A stretch of DNA of 64,000 nt from Apostichopus japonicus (taxonomy: Eukaryota > Echinodermata > Holothuroidea > Aspidochirotida > Stichopodidae), in NCBI RefSeq assembly GCF_037975245.1, contig NC_092568.1, forward strand, positions 14,965,501-15,029,500, read 5' to 3'. Positions 43,850-56,550 of the stretch are shown piece after piece. Under the pieces are notes generated by a model. It did not search any database, had not been told where the DNA came from, and saw only the letters and a list, made by a program, of their open reading frames with translations. Position numbers and translations under genes: made by a program. Within the stretch, counting starts at the first letter, position 1; each line of letters begins with the position of its first letter.

Positions 43850-45080
43850 CAAAACAGCGATATGCAGTATAGTGCTGTTTGAGAGTGTGTCATGAATAAG
43901 CCGACATATATGCTCATATTCGATGGAAATGCAGCATTGTCATATTAGTCAAATTGCTTGTGTTCGATATGAGTATTCACCTAACAAAGCCCATAAACAA
44001 GTGATTAATCTTATGCATTTATTCCCAGTTTACTGGTATGAATACCCATATTTGCTGTATGGAAATGCCTAACAGTAACACATGCAGGGATAAAATGTTT
44101 TTGAACAAGCAGCAAAAAAGAAAATGTTTGTATTTGATATGGGTAGCAATGCCTCTACATTTGTAGCAAAAGCCCGATGTAGCACGGGTGGGCTTAGTCC
44201 TTAATTGCAAGTACGCTGGCGTATATGCTCATATTTACTGGAATGAATTTCCGCATATTAAATTTAACATCATTTCTATACAATCAAACCTTGTCACACT
44301 AATCAGAAAACATAATTAAAATGAAAACTGACCAAATTATCACTCTGTTTGAACAACACAGAAACATATTCTCTGTGTTTGGTATGGGCGTATATGCCTG
44401 GATAATTAATCGATAGTCCTATGTAGCATGGTTGTGTTCAGTTGGGTCTCTAAAGCACGACTGTCATGAATGCTCACATTTGCTAGAGTAAATTTCGTCA
44501 TATAAATAGGCTTACAGCAGTTTTATGTAAGTTTTCTGAAGTGCAACTACAAAATAGGCTAATGATCAATCGACCTTATTTGATGTGATGGAATATAATT
44601 TGTTTTTGTAAATGTCACTACATTTTTAACATACTTAACAGAACCACAATGATTGTTTTTGATATGAGTATTCTAGCCTCTCCACCTTTAAGAAATTCGT
44701 ATGAAACTAGTTTGTGTTTATGCCGTTACTGTCATTTAACTGGCATATATGCTCATATTTGCAGGAATGAATTGCCTTACATTAACATAGTTATGCTATG
44801 GAGGTGTATTTACCGGGAACTCTACTTCATTTATATATATCTAAGTTGTTTATTTAAAAAAAAATACATTAAATGGTCTCAACGCGACCCTTTTTCAAAC
44901 AAGTAAAAAAAAAATGAATTTGATGGTGATTGTCTTCATATTATTAACTAAGCCAAATGTAGTTTGGTTGGACAAAGGCCTTTATTGCAAGTATTCTAGC
45001 TTAATTGCTGCAATGAATTTCCTAATATTAAGGCAGTTATCCCACGTCAGTTCTGTACAAAAAAATCTGCCACACTAATC
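43850..45080. repeat. Degenerate tandem/dispersed repeat upstream of the host gene
   Basis: Words such as TTTGATATGGGTA, GTATATGCTCATATTTGC, AATGAATTTCC and ATGTAGCA recur every 170-290 bp, in order, with much divergence. The array begins about 390 bp upstream of exon 1 of the homeodomain/HMG/chromodomain gene. Confidence 0.6.
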
Positions 45081-45089
45081 AAAAGACCT

Positions 45090-47970
45090 AAAATGCCATG
45101 CAGCATGCAGCAAGGTTGTTCCGGGGCAATTTAGTTGTTATCCATGATCCAGATTTCATGCTTTGAAAGGGTCAAATTGATAAATAAAGTTAATGCGTTC
45201 TGCATCCCGGGTTGAGTGATCTTACAGAAGGTGGAGTTTCCCTCCCCATTGAAATTTTGTTTCCATAATAAACGTTTGTTAGAGGGGAAGTTGTGCTATA
45301 CTATTGTAGGAAATAATTGCTGTCCATTACCACAAAAACAAAATATAAAAAGAAATTACACCAAAAATCAATTTAACATAAACAATGTATATATTCTCCA
45401 TCAAAACAAATTTAATCCATAAAATATCAAGTTATTTCATCGAAAATAAATTTTCATAAAATCATGACATTTGAACCACTATTCCTAGCATGTCAAGTCG
45501 GTAAATCAACAAAAACGGAGATATGTATGCCTATCCATCCCAACTGTACACCACTATGATATGTTGCCTAATAACTTTCGTATGATTTCATTTAATTTGG
45601 TTAATATATTCCCAGCCATGTTGGCTGCATGCAATGCTCATTCAAACGTTTGATCTTCGTTGTGAATTGATTGCATAATAATTGGACAATTGAAGATGAC
45701 ATGGTAATCACAATCAGGTATACTTATTATTCTGTCAATGAGTGAGGATTCACAGTTTGCACCATTTCCTGCTACTCTCTACAAGTTTGATGGAAAAATA
45801 TAATTGATGAAATATGACTAAGGTTACGAATTAATTTAGGTTTCATATTTTCCTCAATAAATAAAGGTGATGCATCTTCTAAAGTTCTGCTGAATTTGCA
45901 CTAGGAAATCAAATGTTACATAATAACAATATGTATATAAGATTTTACAGGATGCCAATGGCATGCTCCATATTTATCATAAAATAACACTGTTAGCTGG
46001 TTGCAGGGCAAGAAGCACAGAATTTTAAACTTAAACATGAACAAGACTACATTTATGGTAGGTTGGAGTAAAGTTTTGAAGGGTGGTATGTACTGTGCAA
46101 ATAATTGATGACTGGAAGGCCCCAAATCTGCCATTTATTAATTGCGGTTCTCGGCAGCTCAAGTAACGTTAGGAAGGCATCAATGCCACCGATTGACCAA
46201 TAGAGGATTTGGTATCGTGGAGTGCAAATTTGCTTTGAGCAAATCTGCAGTAATGGTCAGGTTCAATGATGTTATGTACAAGTAGGTATCATAATAAACA
46301 ATAACCCTGGGCTACAAAACTCAGACCTTGTAGCCACCTGTTTCAATATCTGTATGTAGCATGATTACCTCACTGGTTGGGAAAGAGCTTTGTATGTGCC
46401 AGTCAATAGAATTCTTTCACAACTTGCAAAATCACAAGCACATCACAGGTAGCCTACATGTAATTTTATTTTTTTTCTGCTACATGCACATGATGCAGGT
46501 TAACAGTACATAATATATTCATGTTGAAATACAAACATGCAAAGATATCTCTTTATGTTGTAAGTCTGAAATGATACTGGACCATTGGACAACTTCAACA
46601 CGCTCAATGGACAGAAAACCACCTACTGCTGATGCAATAAAAGGCTTTGAGGTGAAATGCTGATACTTTCAAGAGATGCTCTGCAATGTATGTAAATACA
46701 GCTGGTGCTTATTTTGACTGCCTCTGCACTAATGTCCATTTTATGTATACAAGGAGAAGTAACAATCCATTGGAAGGTACATTGGGCCATGCACCACTCT
46801 CAACCTGGTGAGCAAAATAGTTAATCTGTGCAGGCAATGGCAGAATGCAAAGGTTTTGTAAAATGTATGCATATTTATCTCACAGCCTTTGTATCTAGGT
46901 ATTGACCTCACACTGTCTTTGACCCCATGAACATCTGTGGAGACTTACTCACCATAGGGTACCTAAGAAAGACTTTTGAAGTTCAAGCAACATTTCCTGC
47001 TGAGATGTAGCATTTTTAAATTTTTCAGACTTTGACCTCAAATGAATTTGATCTCTATGAAAAACAATTATTTATTCAATTAGTGCTACCTACATATTAA
47101 GTTTGGAATTAAAGTAACTTTCCCTTTTTGAGATTTGGACTAGCTGAGGCACTCTTTGTCTCGACACCCCTCATAAGCAAGTTCCTGCTTGCAGGAGGAT
47201 CTAATATACATACATACAAACATACACTCTCACACCTACACCACATACCCATTCCATAGGTTCCTTTTTGTGTTCCACAAATAATCAAAGAGGGCAATCT
47301 GATCTGCATTTTTACCATCGAAGGCAGCAGATCACATACCCCTGGGCCTTTTTATGTCAATTCATATTGAGCTAGTACATTTCAAAATATAATACCTGCA
47401 TAAAATAATAATAATTATGTTAATAATGATACCTGCAAACTCCAATATTTTTATGTTATGTAGAAACCAGGTATTATTATAACACAAAAATATTGAAGTT
47501 TGAATTACTTTCTGAGGTCCATATTGTAGGGTCACATAAAATTTACTGTGTAATTGCATCAGGCATTGCATTGCCTGCACAACTATGGAGCATATCGCTA
47601 GCTGTTAGTAATCATGATTGCTGTAAGACAAGCTATCATCATCCGCTTTGTTAAAGGGTATGTGAGCTGAATCGCAAAAGATCAGCAGTTACCAGTAAAA
47701 AAACTCTACAAAGGCCACTATTGACAGTGAGCTGTACATAGAAGCTTAGCTTAAGACCGCAGATCCTTAGCCTGGCAACTGTTGCTATGAAAACTCAGAT
47801 ATCTGTATATAGCCCAACTAGCAAAGGAACTACAAAATCTCATCCTCGCTATGAGAGCAATAAGATAAAAGGAAAAAATAATGAGAAGAAAAGAACAGTC
47901 TGCTATAAGTACATTGAGAAGTGCTACAACAGTCAGGTTATACATTTGCATTATTGCTAGGGAAAACTGT
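45090..47970. other. Intergenic DNA between the two minus-strand genes
   Basis: No coding block was recognised. Contains a TTGACCTCA-rich dispersed repeat near 46900-47060 and hairpin-repeat copy 3. Confidence 0.45.
47175..47236 (+). repeat. Hairpin-ended dispersed repeat, copy 3
   Basis: GTTCCTGCTTGCAGGAGGAT followed by CTAA and TATACATACATACAAACATACA. Same layout as copy 1 on the opposite strand. Confidence 0.55.
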
Positions 47971-47975
47971 ATTGA

Positions 47976-48197
47976 TCAGTCTTCCAATGTGTCATCATCA
48001 CTTAAGAGCAATTCATTAGCTTCAATGTTAAGATATCCTGCTACTGCTAATTGCTCAAACTGTAATGTAGCATTTTCTTCCAATTGTTCATAATAACTCT
48101 TCTTGTCATGTAGCAAATATTTTAGGCCCATATTTGCCAGTGATCTACTCCCTTGGTCCAACTTTGATATCTCAGCCTGGATGATAGATTGTTCCCT
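47976..48197 (-). CDS. KDZ-like gene last exon
   Basis: Acceptor TTTTTACCAG. Open for 73 codons (REQSIIQAEISKLDQGSRSL at the start, ANELLLSDDDTLED at the end) to a TGA. The C-terminus is acidic. Confidence 0.68.
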   Translation of the reverse strand, partial: REQSIIQAEISKLDQGSRSLANMGLKYLLHDKKSYYEQLEENATLQFEQLAVAGYLNIEANELLLSDDDTLED

Positions 48198-51100
48198 CTG
48201 GTAAAAATGGAGGTAACATCAAAAGTTAGTAAAGAAAAACATACTGAACAAAGTTTATCATGATTTGACTGGTTTTGACATACAGTTATAGAACCACTGA
48301 TCATGATATGACACTTACATCATATTAGAGATACTCATTACTTACAATTGCTGAAATTGCAATATACTTACTGTGTGAATTTGTTAGCATAATCTGATCT
48401 TGGTCTTCACATAGCGCTAGATCCAAACTAAATGGAAGAAATAAAACGAAAAGAATTATGTTCCCTATCTCCCAAGTGTAATGACAGCATTATACACATA
48501 TAACCAAGTCTACACCAGTAGAGACAATTATGCCCAATTTAGCGAATAAGGTGCATAAGAATAAATCACCTGCACAGTGTACTCAATGTGGTACACCTAT
48601 GTATATTTCAGATTTGCCTGAACTTCCTTTTCAGTCTGTGATATACAAGCAAGGTATCACACACAGACACGCACACGAATGCAAACAAATATGCACACTC
48701 ACACGGCAGCATGGTTTATACAAAGTTTATGATTTTATGGCAACGAATGAGAGCAAAATGTCATAACATACCACAAAGCGTGATACAGATCCAGATTTTT
48801 AACGTAACTTTCTTTCCAAGAAAGATTGATTTCTGAAAAGATGAACGAAAGATACTTTCACTTTTGGTTGATAAAAGCAATGTTAGCAACAAATGCAGGT
48901 ACATTCCGTTAAAGGTTACATACAATTTACATACAAGCTCTACCAGCTAAAACATATTACATGTGCAGGAGCTTGCAGGTAAAAAAAAAACAATTTGCAT
49001 GTAACTTTTGTTTCGTTTTTATGCCCTTTCGAAGATTCCTTCACTTTGAGAAATCTGGCCAAGCAGTAAGCATTCCAGGGATACAGTAAAGTAACAATTT
49101 AGGGAAAAAATTGTCAATCTTGAAAGATACAGGAGAAAGGAACCTGGCAGCTGACTCTTATTGTAAAGGATAATGACAAATGAAGTCTTTGGACAATTCA
49201 TATCAAATAGATTCAGCGTAAGATCAATATATTTCAAAAATGTTTCAATCTTAACAAATCCTTTTCAATGGCAAACTGTTTGCTCTGAAGAATAATCTGT
49301 CAAGATCAAAACATCAGACCTAGAATTACTTTTGCCATGTTGATATAAAAGTTTTTTTTAGCATTGTTTATCTTATTAGTGGAATCTTGACTGAAATGAA
49401 AAAGTATAATACAAAAAGCACAGCAATTATAAAGATCTACCCTCTTCTCCAAGCAACAAGCCCTGAAGTATTGAGAGAATTCATAAACTCACTTTTGGAT
49501 GTTTTTTGCTTCTTTGCCAAGAGTGCTTTTGCTTCCTCACGCCATGAATTAATGGTGTTCATTGTGACAGAAACTATAGGAATAATGTGAAAGAACAAAC
49601 ATGTCATAATTTTACATCTACTTGCCAATATATAGAGAATGCAAAAAGAGCTAGGATGGAAAAAATAAATCTGAAACACCGCTGCAAGAAAAGGCTATTG
49701 AAATATTGGAAAACTAGTGGTGCTGTTTTAAGTCATGAAAGACTGTGTTTGATGCTACAATTGTAACTTACATTCTTGACAAATGCGACTTAATTCGCTT
49801 TCAGACTGTTTGGTGATATCTTTTGCCTTCTGCAATGACACACAGAGGAAAGTGCCTAAATTTGGAAAAGGAAAAACAAAGAATAGTATAAATATCAATA
49901 TTATTGAGTGGAATCATTAGCAATTATAATGGCTCACAAGGTCAAGAACCAATAATATAGCAGTATATAGGCCTACCTCACTCAGTGAGAGTTGCAAATT
50001 AACTGGGAGGTTAGGGGAGGGGGGAGGGTTAAGGAAGTGTGGTGACTGGTGAGAGAATCTTCCAAAATTTTGTTTCTTAGATTTTGTGCAGTTGGGGGGG
50101 GGGGTGGGGAGCAGGTGAGTTATAGCAACTATTCATTTTAAAAGGGGAGGGTTGGAGAGGATGGTATCTGTAGGTGACTTACTACATTGCTTTTTCTTTC
50201 CATGGTCCACAGGATTGTCCACCTTCTATTACTTACCTTAAACCTTCACTATGCAGCTAACCATGCATCACACATTTGCCAATTTTCTGTGATAAAAATG
50301 CTTCATTATGCAAATAAACTCAAATACCCCATAAATTGGCAATTAATTAAATAAATTTGGAAACAAGATACTCTATAAATCACCATTTGTGACCAAATGG
50401 CAGGTTCTGATATTGAGTAATGTGTGCATACTTAACTTTAAAGTGATGAAATTTCGACTTGTACCTGTTCACTTTTCAGCTCTATCAGCTGAAACTTCTA
50501 GCTAATGCAGGAATAATCATAGCATGTGTGCAGTAATCAGGGTTGTGGTGATTTTGATTCACTACGGAAAAAATCCTTAGTCTACTTTGCTCCTGATTTT
50601 ATTTGTGAAATTACCTAATACAAGTATGGTGAATCTTAATGTAAACACTACCAAATTTCTGCTTACATATCCCAGCGCATATAGATGAGATGCCTGTATC
50701 CATAATGTATGTCGGCCTACTACCACACAGACTTGTATCCCTACAATGTGTTTGTGGTGCTGGCTGAAACAAAAATCATCACAATATGGTGATCCTTTGC
50801 TTTTCTTAGTTATGTCACAAAACAAATTTTAATAAGTAACACATATCAAGACTTAGCCTACAAAACCAATTTCTCTGTAAGTGCTGCAAATCACTCAAAT
50901 TGCATAATCTTGGAAGTTCATCAATTGTGTATTACTGAAAAAAATTGGATGTGGCACACAGTATTACTTAGCAGAAATGGTTTGTCATATTATTTGAGAA
51001 AGTTGCCTTACTGTACTGACTGAGATAGTTGATGCATATGCACATGGTAGTCACTACCTTAACATCAATAACTGATCATGTAAGGCGCATTCATTAAAGT

Positions 51101-51288
51101 AACTCACTAAGGTTGGCAAGTTTGCATGCAGAATAATGCAACAGTGCATCGCTTAGAAGATCGATCCTGTGTGATTGGGTCATCTCTTTGGTGATATGAG
51201 AGAACTTTCTCAGAAATGACCATAAACGTTCCATACACTCCCCGTCCGTTAGGCCAAATACCTTCTTCCATCTTGTGCTATAGGACAT
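47976..51288 (-). CDS. KDZ (Kyakuja-Dileera-Zisupton) transposase-like gene, 3' exons
   Basis: The exon at 51108-51288 encodes FGLTDGECMERLWSFLRKFS and then ITKEMTQSHRIDLLSDALLH, the signature of animal KDZ transposases (G-x-TDGE...ERLWS.LR.F...TKEM.PSHR.D.L.DALL). Downstream exons in phase are 49772-49855, 49493-49573, 48772-48832, 48372-48427, a possible microexon 48346-48350, and 47976-48197 ending in TGA; together 690 nt. They encode helical charged sequence (EEAKALLAKKQKTSK, SWKESYVKNLDLYHAL, LDLALCEDQDQIM). Upstream exons with the remaining catalytic parts were not securely found. It could be a resident transposon gene or a domesticated one. Confidence 0.72.
48346..48350 (-). CDS. Possible 5 nt microexon of the KDZ-like gene
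   Basis: CAATT is flanked by TTTCAG and GTAAGT and restores phase between the exons at 48372-48427 and 47976-48197. Chance is possible. Confidence 0.3.
48372..48427 (-). CDS. KDZ-like gene exon
   Basis: Acceptor TCCATTTAG, donor GTAAGT. Reads LDLALCEDQDQIMLTNSH. The phase at its end requires extra nucleotides before the last exon. Confidence 0.65.
48772..48832 (-). CDS. KDZ-like gene exon
   Basis: Acceptor CATCTTTTCAG, donor GTATGT. Reads INLSWKESYVKNLDLYHAL in phase. Confidence 0.65.
49493..49573 (-). CDS. KDZ-like gene exon
   Basis: Acceptor TTCCTATAG, donor GTGAGT. Reads SVTMNTINSWREEAKALLAK and on, in phase. Confidence 0.68.
49772..49855 (-). CDS. KDZ-like gene exon
   Basis: Acceptor AAATTTAG, donor GTAAGT. 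Reads LQKAKDITKQSESELSRICQ in phase with the signature exon. Confidence 0.68.
51108..51288 (-). CDS. KDZ signature exon
   Basis: Acceptor TGGTGGTGTAG, donor GTGAGT. Opens MSYSTRWKKVFGLTDGE and ends after ALLHYSACKLANL. This is the best-recognised block of the gene. Confidence 0.8.
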
Positions 51289-51412
51289 CTACACCACCAA
51301 AAAACAACGGAAAATGCTGATTATTATTCATTTACAGCAAAATTCACAAATCTCTATTAGTCAAGTAAAGGTCTGGTGTATTGGCCCTTAATATAGCATG
51401 CCAGTGTGACAG

Positions 51413-51600
51413 GGAATAGTGTCCGGGCGTCTCACGGACACTATTCCACGGGAATTGTGTCCGTAGGACAACTTTCTCGGGGGGAATTGTGTCCGGCGGA
51501 CAGTATTATCTGTCCGGACGGACACTATTAACTAGGAAAAAACGTCCGTGTGTGGTGATTTCCTGTCCGCGCGGACAGGATGAGAGAATAGCACGGATAA
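51413..51600. repeat. GC-rich block of nested GTCCG palindromes
   Basis: A perfect 13 bp stem (GGAATAGTGTCCG at 51413 and CGGACACTATTCC at 51435, 9 nt loop) is followed by further GTGTCCG/CGGACA arms and a perfect 20 bp palindrome, TCCTGTCCGCGCGGACAGGA (51561-51580). It is much richer in G+C and CpG than its surroundings and lies just upstream of the KDZ signature exon. Likely a foldback transposon; alternatively a structured regulatory site. Confidence 0.8.
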
Positions 51601-53204
51601 ATGTGTCCTACAAGCTCTTCTGTATGGAAACGTAGTGCAAAAACATCAGGACAGCAAGGCTTCTTTGGAGTATGCCTTTTCATCTTAATTGCATTTCTTA
51701 ATGGCAGGATTTATAGAGGAACTTTAGACCAATTTCGCTACATGATGAATGGCTCATATATGGTCATTGATTTCTTGCATGATACTATTTGGACAGACAC
51801 AAATGAATGGAAATATCAATTTAATTTAAAATTTATTGCAAATTTAATTCTCCTTCATGTTCTCTGCTGCATAAGATAAATACATTTCTAAAAAATGACA
51901 AAAGTGGTGCAAGACTCGTGCAACATCCTACGTCTATTGTGACATAGAACAACTGTTTCTTTATTTTTAGTACAAGCTGTTTCAAATACTTTGTTTTATA
52001 AAAATCATCCAATTTCCCTTCTACTTTTAATACTAATGCTTGACAACCATTGACAATAACAGATAGCCTCACATCTAGTAACTTTTGAAATCTTGGCGAT
52101 CTCAAGACAAAATGACATTCACATGGGAAAAAAAGGCTACATAAATCAAAGTAAACCATGCTTTGGCGTCCACAGTTGTAGCCTAGCAGTATTTGTTGGT
52201 CAGGCAATCAATTAAAGGTAGACTATTGTTAATCCAATTATAGACAGGCTGTGAATGTTAACTATGGTGAAAATACTTGGGAATTCCTTTTCATGTGATA
52301 TATTTTAAGATTGGGCAATGCCTAGCTGGTTGGAAATGGTACTTGGGAAGCAATATAAAATCATATGGTATAGGAGCAGAGGGTTTGTGTAGGGTGTTTT
52401 CGTGTGTTCATGACATGTCAACCATCGAATCATGATATATTGCCTGCACAGTCAGGCAGTGCATTATTCATTAGAAGGTATTTCCAAACGAATATCTCAC
52501 CATGATAAACACCAAAAACGTTTGTTGCTACGATGTATTGTTAATGGGCATAAAGGCCTCTAAGCTATATCAATTATTTTCAACAAAAATCAGCTGAAAG
52601 TTATGTTGCATTGGCTTCAAATATGCCAGATACACCTATGGTCAAAATTATTAAACTGTTTTTGTACCACCTGTAGGAAATTTACCTCACTGGGACATTC
52701 TGTCCTTTTGCATGTTCTTTTAAAATGTCTGAGAAAAATTTGGAGATTATAAAGACCTCAAGGAAAGTACTTCTTGATGTCACAATACAACTTTGGGGCC
52801 TACACAGACTACCTTCAAATGACATGCTGCTGGTCACACTAAGTATCAGGCTTAACATAAATACTGGGAAAGGAGGCTGTGTGAGAACCAGTTCTACTAC
52901 ACTCAGATTGTTTAGTGATAGTCAAAGTATCTCAATGACTATTGTTCAAATGTTGGAAAAGAAACAAAAATCAATTAGGGCTAATTGGGAAATGCAAGCT
53001 GAAGCCAGTAAGATCATATTTGTACACAATTCACACAACTTGGTATCAGTTAACATTTCTCTTGCTTTTGTCTACATATTTGGCCCACCTTTTCCTTTGA
53101 CATAAAATAAATATTCTTTTGCACTAAAAGTTTGGTCTTGACACAGTCAACAGTATAATCACCTGAATCCTTTACTGGGGAGCATCCAAGGCCAGTCAAC
53201 ACTG

Positions 53205-53300
53205 AAAATAAAAATACACATATATACACATACATACATATACATACATACACACATATACACACGCATACATATACACACATATATATATACAAAACGT
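53205..53300. repeat. CA/TA microsatellite
   Basis: Runs of ACATATACACAC and TACATACATA. Frames across it are artefacts. Confidence 0.9.
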
Positions 53301-54189
53301 ACAAGTGCAGCTGTCAAAATTATCCAGATTACCATTTTGTAAATCAAATAGCAGCAAGATAAATAAAACTATAAAACTATCTATACACATTAATTCTGAA
53401 TTTTGGTGTTATTGCTTTGTTTCTCAGATTATACCTAGTAGTTTCTCGAAGTAGAGAGTTAAGTTCGGTATGCAAAGAATGTCTGTCATTTCTCTGTATG
53501 CAATTTACACTTCTAATGAACTCATTTTTGGCAGCATTGTTTACAGTACTCATAAGAAAGTTAAAATCTATATTAAAAATTCTAGAACAATACTTTAAAA
53601 AAAAAAATTCTCTTATTATCTTTAATTAGCAAAAGGTGATACCAAGCAGAAACAGCATATATTAGGTGTGGTAAGATATTGGCAGTAAAAACTCTTTTCC
53701 TTATATCAACATGAAAATATGGAACTATATACGATAGAGTTGAGACTATGAAGTACACCCGTTTAAGTATTCTGCTTATATGACAAGTGAAACTTAGTTT
53801 GTCATCAATACAAACACCTTAGACCTAGATATACTGTATGATGAGTGCGTTCTACTTCTGCATCTTTAATTGAGATTTTAGTTAACTTACATGATACAAG
53901 ACCTTTTCCACGAAAACGGTTATTCAGTTGCAACAACTACATAATGCATCACAGATAAAGAAACTATATCCCAGTTGTTACTTGCCTTGATATACTTGAA
54001 TGGCATATGAGGACAGCTGTCAAGTAGCATGTATGCAAAAACCAGACTGTGGTTTCTATGATCCAACATGAGTATCCTTTCATATGAATGGGACATACTG
54101 ACACACTTGATCTTTAGTAATACAGCAAGAAGTGACAAACAGTATATTCACAATGACAGATGCTGACACAAATGACCACTGTTAGCCTG

Positions 54190-54460
54190 CTTGTACTCAC
54201 TCAATGTGATACATAAAACAGTAAATATGAGATTTCTTCCAGCTTCCTCATCTTGAGATATCAAGTTTTAAAGGTTTACAAAATTTGACCACTGTTAATC
54301 TCCACAATAACAAAGGCCTCTTTTAGCCATGTGGTATACTTACAGACTAAATATGATATCTGTTCAGCTTCCTTTCTTGAACTTATCATTTTTACAAGGT
54401 TTTCACAACTTGAACCCTGTTTACCCTTTGACATCCACCCCAAAAAATACAGGATATAAT
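54190..54460. repeat. Dispersed repeat, TTTACAAGGTTT family
   Basis: Two diverged copies in a row (about 54220-54300 and 54355-54460), each with TTCAGCTTCC- or CCAGCTTCC-like and TTTACAA..TTT..CAA.TTGA words, matching the copy near 58.6 kb. Confidence 0.5.
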
Positions 54461-55559
54461 CAATATGATTCACATACATACCAAATCTTACATTTTCCAA
54501 GCTTCTCTTCCAAAGATAGCGTGTTTGAAGCCAGGTGTCATACCGCACACACAAGTATTAACGCATACGTTTTTATTAAATCAGCAAACAAATTAAGCAT
54601 TGATATTGAGATGACGCAATATGACAAATCATTTTTTTCTAACCCATACCGTCACGACTCGAGGTTTATGCTTAGAACTAACAATGAATGTATGCTATAT
54701 CAAGTGAGCTGGCTTCCCTCATCTTGGAAAGATAATTGTTCTGCTTGTTTTAGCCAGTTTTCTGTTAATTAGTACCTATTTGTGTGACCAAAGCAAAGCA
54801 TAGCAGAACAGAATTTAAAAAATTAGGTGGTGAATGTAAAAATTCCATTTACCTGAAGAAAGACAACTAACTGCCATTTACTGTCCTGGATGTGACACAT
54901 GAGTTTATAGATTACAACTACCAATAGAACAACTTAATTTCCACGTGTGGTAAGATATATGCTTGTTATGTGAGACTTTTGTTAGAATTTTGTCACCTTA
55001 GAGTCCTTTGAACTTCACAATCAACAAAAACAATCCCAGGATTTACTTATACCATCATTCTGACTGGAGTTCTCTGGGAACATTGCTCTTGATTCAACCT
55101 TACAATGCCATTACTAAATGCATAATAAGATAATAGAAATACTAATTCTATTCAGTATACTAATTGTGTGCACATTTTCCTCCTTGCCAGGGGGAGAAAA
55201 ACAGACCCTTTGATATATATGGAGGGGAGGAAGTGTGTGTGTGAGAGGGGGGGGGGGTTATGAATTGAATTGAAACCAATCTAGTGTGGTTTGAACAGAG
55301 GGAATGTGTGAATTAAATATTGCTTAATATAAGGACACTTATTGCCGGTTCCAAAAAGTGCTATCTGACGGCATTTATGCTTTGTTTTTCTTGTTGCTTG
55401 CTGTTTTTAATCTATGTTGCACATATAGACATACTTAAACTTTAAGCGGGATTTTTTTTTCTGGAATTGTCTATCAGTGGGGGTGGGGGGACAAACAATA
55501 ATGATATGCATGAAAGAAAGAAACCTTTTTATCATAAATTATCAAGTTCTTGTCTTAAC

Positions 55560-55674
55560 CACTGGTTGTATACTCAAACACCTGATCATCTCCAACCTCA
55601 TCATATTCAGCTTGGATAGCCTCCCTTCCTATCCTGGTGAAATGCTCTGACCCTTGGCACCAACCTATACCTAT
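55560..55674 (-). CDS. Exon-like block, unassigned
   Basis: Acceptor GGTATAG, donor GTTAAG. One frame is fully open (WCQGSEHFTRIGREAIQAEY, then DEVGDDQVFEYTT). Its phase does not match the block at 55798-55920, so the join is unresolved. It may belong to the 5' part of the KDZ-like gene. Confidence 0.45.
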
Positions 55675-55797
55675 ACATAAAAGTTTAAAATTATTGACTG
55701 AATAGAGAAGTTAATAAGTAACCACATTCAAGCTAAAAAAACGCATGTTTACACCACATATCATATTGAAAAGATAATTGTGCATCAGGATCATTAC

Positions 55798-55920
55798 TTT
55801 GGTAAGCTTTTGCGCAGTTGACTACAGGCTGCTTCAGCTTCTGTTTCGGTGCAACCTGTGACAAGGTGGTAGAGATGGTCCACAGCATGAGAGACAAGAA
55901 CGTCATTGAGGTAATTCAGC
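55798..55920 (-). CDS. Exon-like block, unassigned
   Basis: Acceptor TTTTCTGCAG, donor GTAATG. Reads LNYLNDVLVSHAVDHLYHLV, then a segment ending QLRKSLP. In phase with the block at 57108-57191. Helical; no family was recognised. Confidence 0.55.
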
Positions 55921-56069
55921 CTGCAGAAAAGGACGCATGAATAGTAAGCATTGCTTCAAAGTTACAGAAATTAAATAGAAATAAATATTACTGTGAAAAC
56001 ATGATTTCAGCAATCATTACGAATGGGTACTTCAAATTAATGTATGTTGCAGCATTCGGTAATAACAAG

Positions 56070-56550
56070 GTGAAGCATTCAGACTAGCAATATTGTTTAT
56101 TGCCACAAATGCAGATCTGATCCTCCATGAGCATGCGAGCATTCAGACTGTAGCAAATTGATCCCCCAATTGTGGGTCTAATCCACCGTGAGCATGTATG
56201 GAGTATATTCAGACTAGCATGTTGTTTGCCCTTGTGGGTCTGATCCTCCTTAACCATGCAATAATTTATACTATAGGACGTTGATCACCCAAATTGTAGG
56301 GTCTGATCATCCTTGAGCATGCGAGAATGCAAACTATAGCAAGTTGATCGCCCTTGTACGTCTCGTCCTACTTGAGCATGTGAGGTTCAGACTAGCAAGT
56401 TGATCACCTCATTTGTGGGGTCTGCTTGATCCTCCTTAAGCATGCGATTATTCAGAGTATAGCAACTTGAACCCCCAAGTGTGGGATCTGATCCTCCTTG
56501 AGCATGCGAGCATTCAGATATACAGTATGGCAAGTTGATAGCCTATTGAA
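56070..56550. repeat. About seven-copy tandem repeat, 60-75 bp unit
   Basis: Units share GGGTCTGATCCTCCTTGAGC, then ATGCGAGCATTCAGA and TAGCAAGTTGATC, with indels between copies. It lies in the intron between the blocks at 55798-55920 and 57108-57191. Confidence 0.8.

Larger units (their letters stand above)
51600..55555. other. Probable intron or intergenic DNA with repeats
   Basis: Holds a CA/TA microsatellite at 53205-53300 and a dispersed repeat near 54190-54460. A weak exon-like block on the minus strand at about 53161-53203 (acceptor TTTTCAG) is too short to judge. Confidence 0.4.

Noticed and set aside
54329-54772. A 147-codon open frame on the plus strand
   Set aside because: It overlaps a dispersed repeat and has no recognisable domain.
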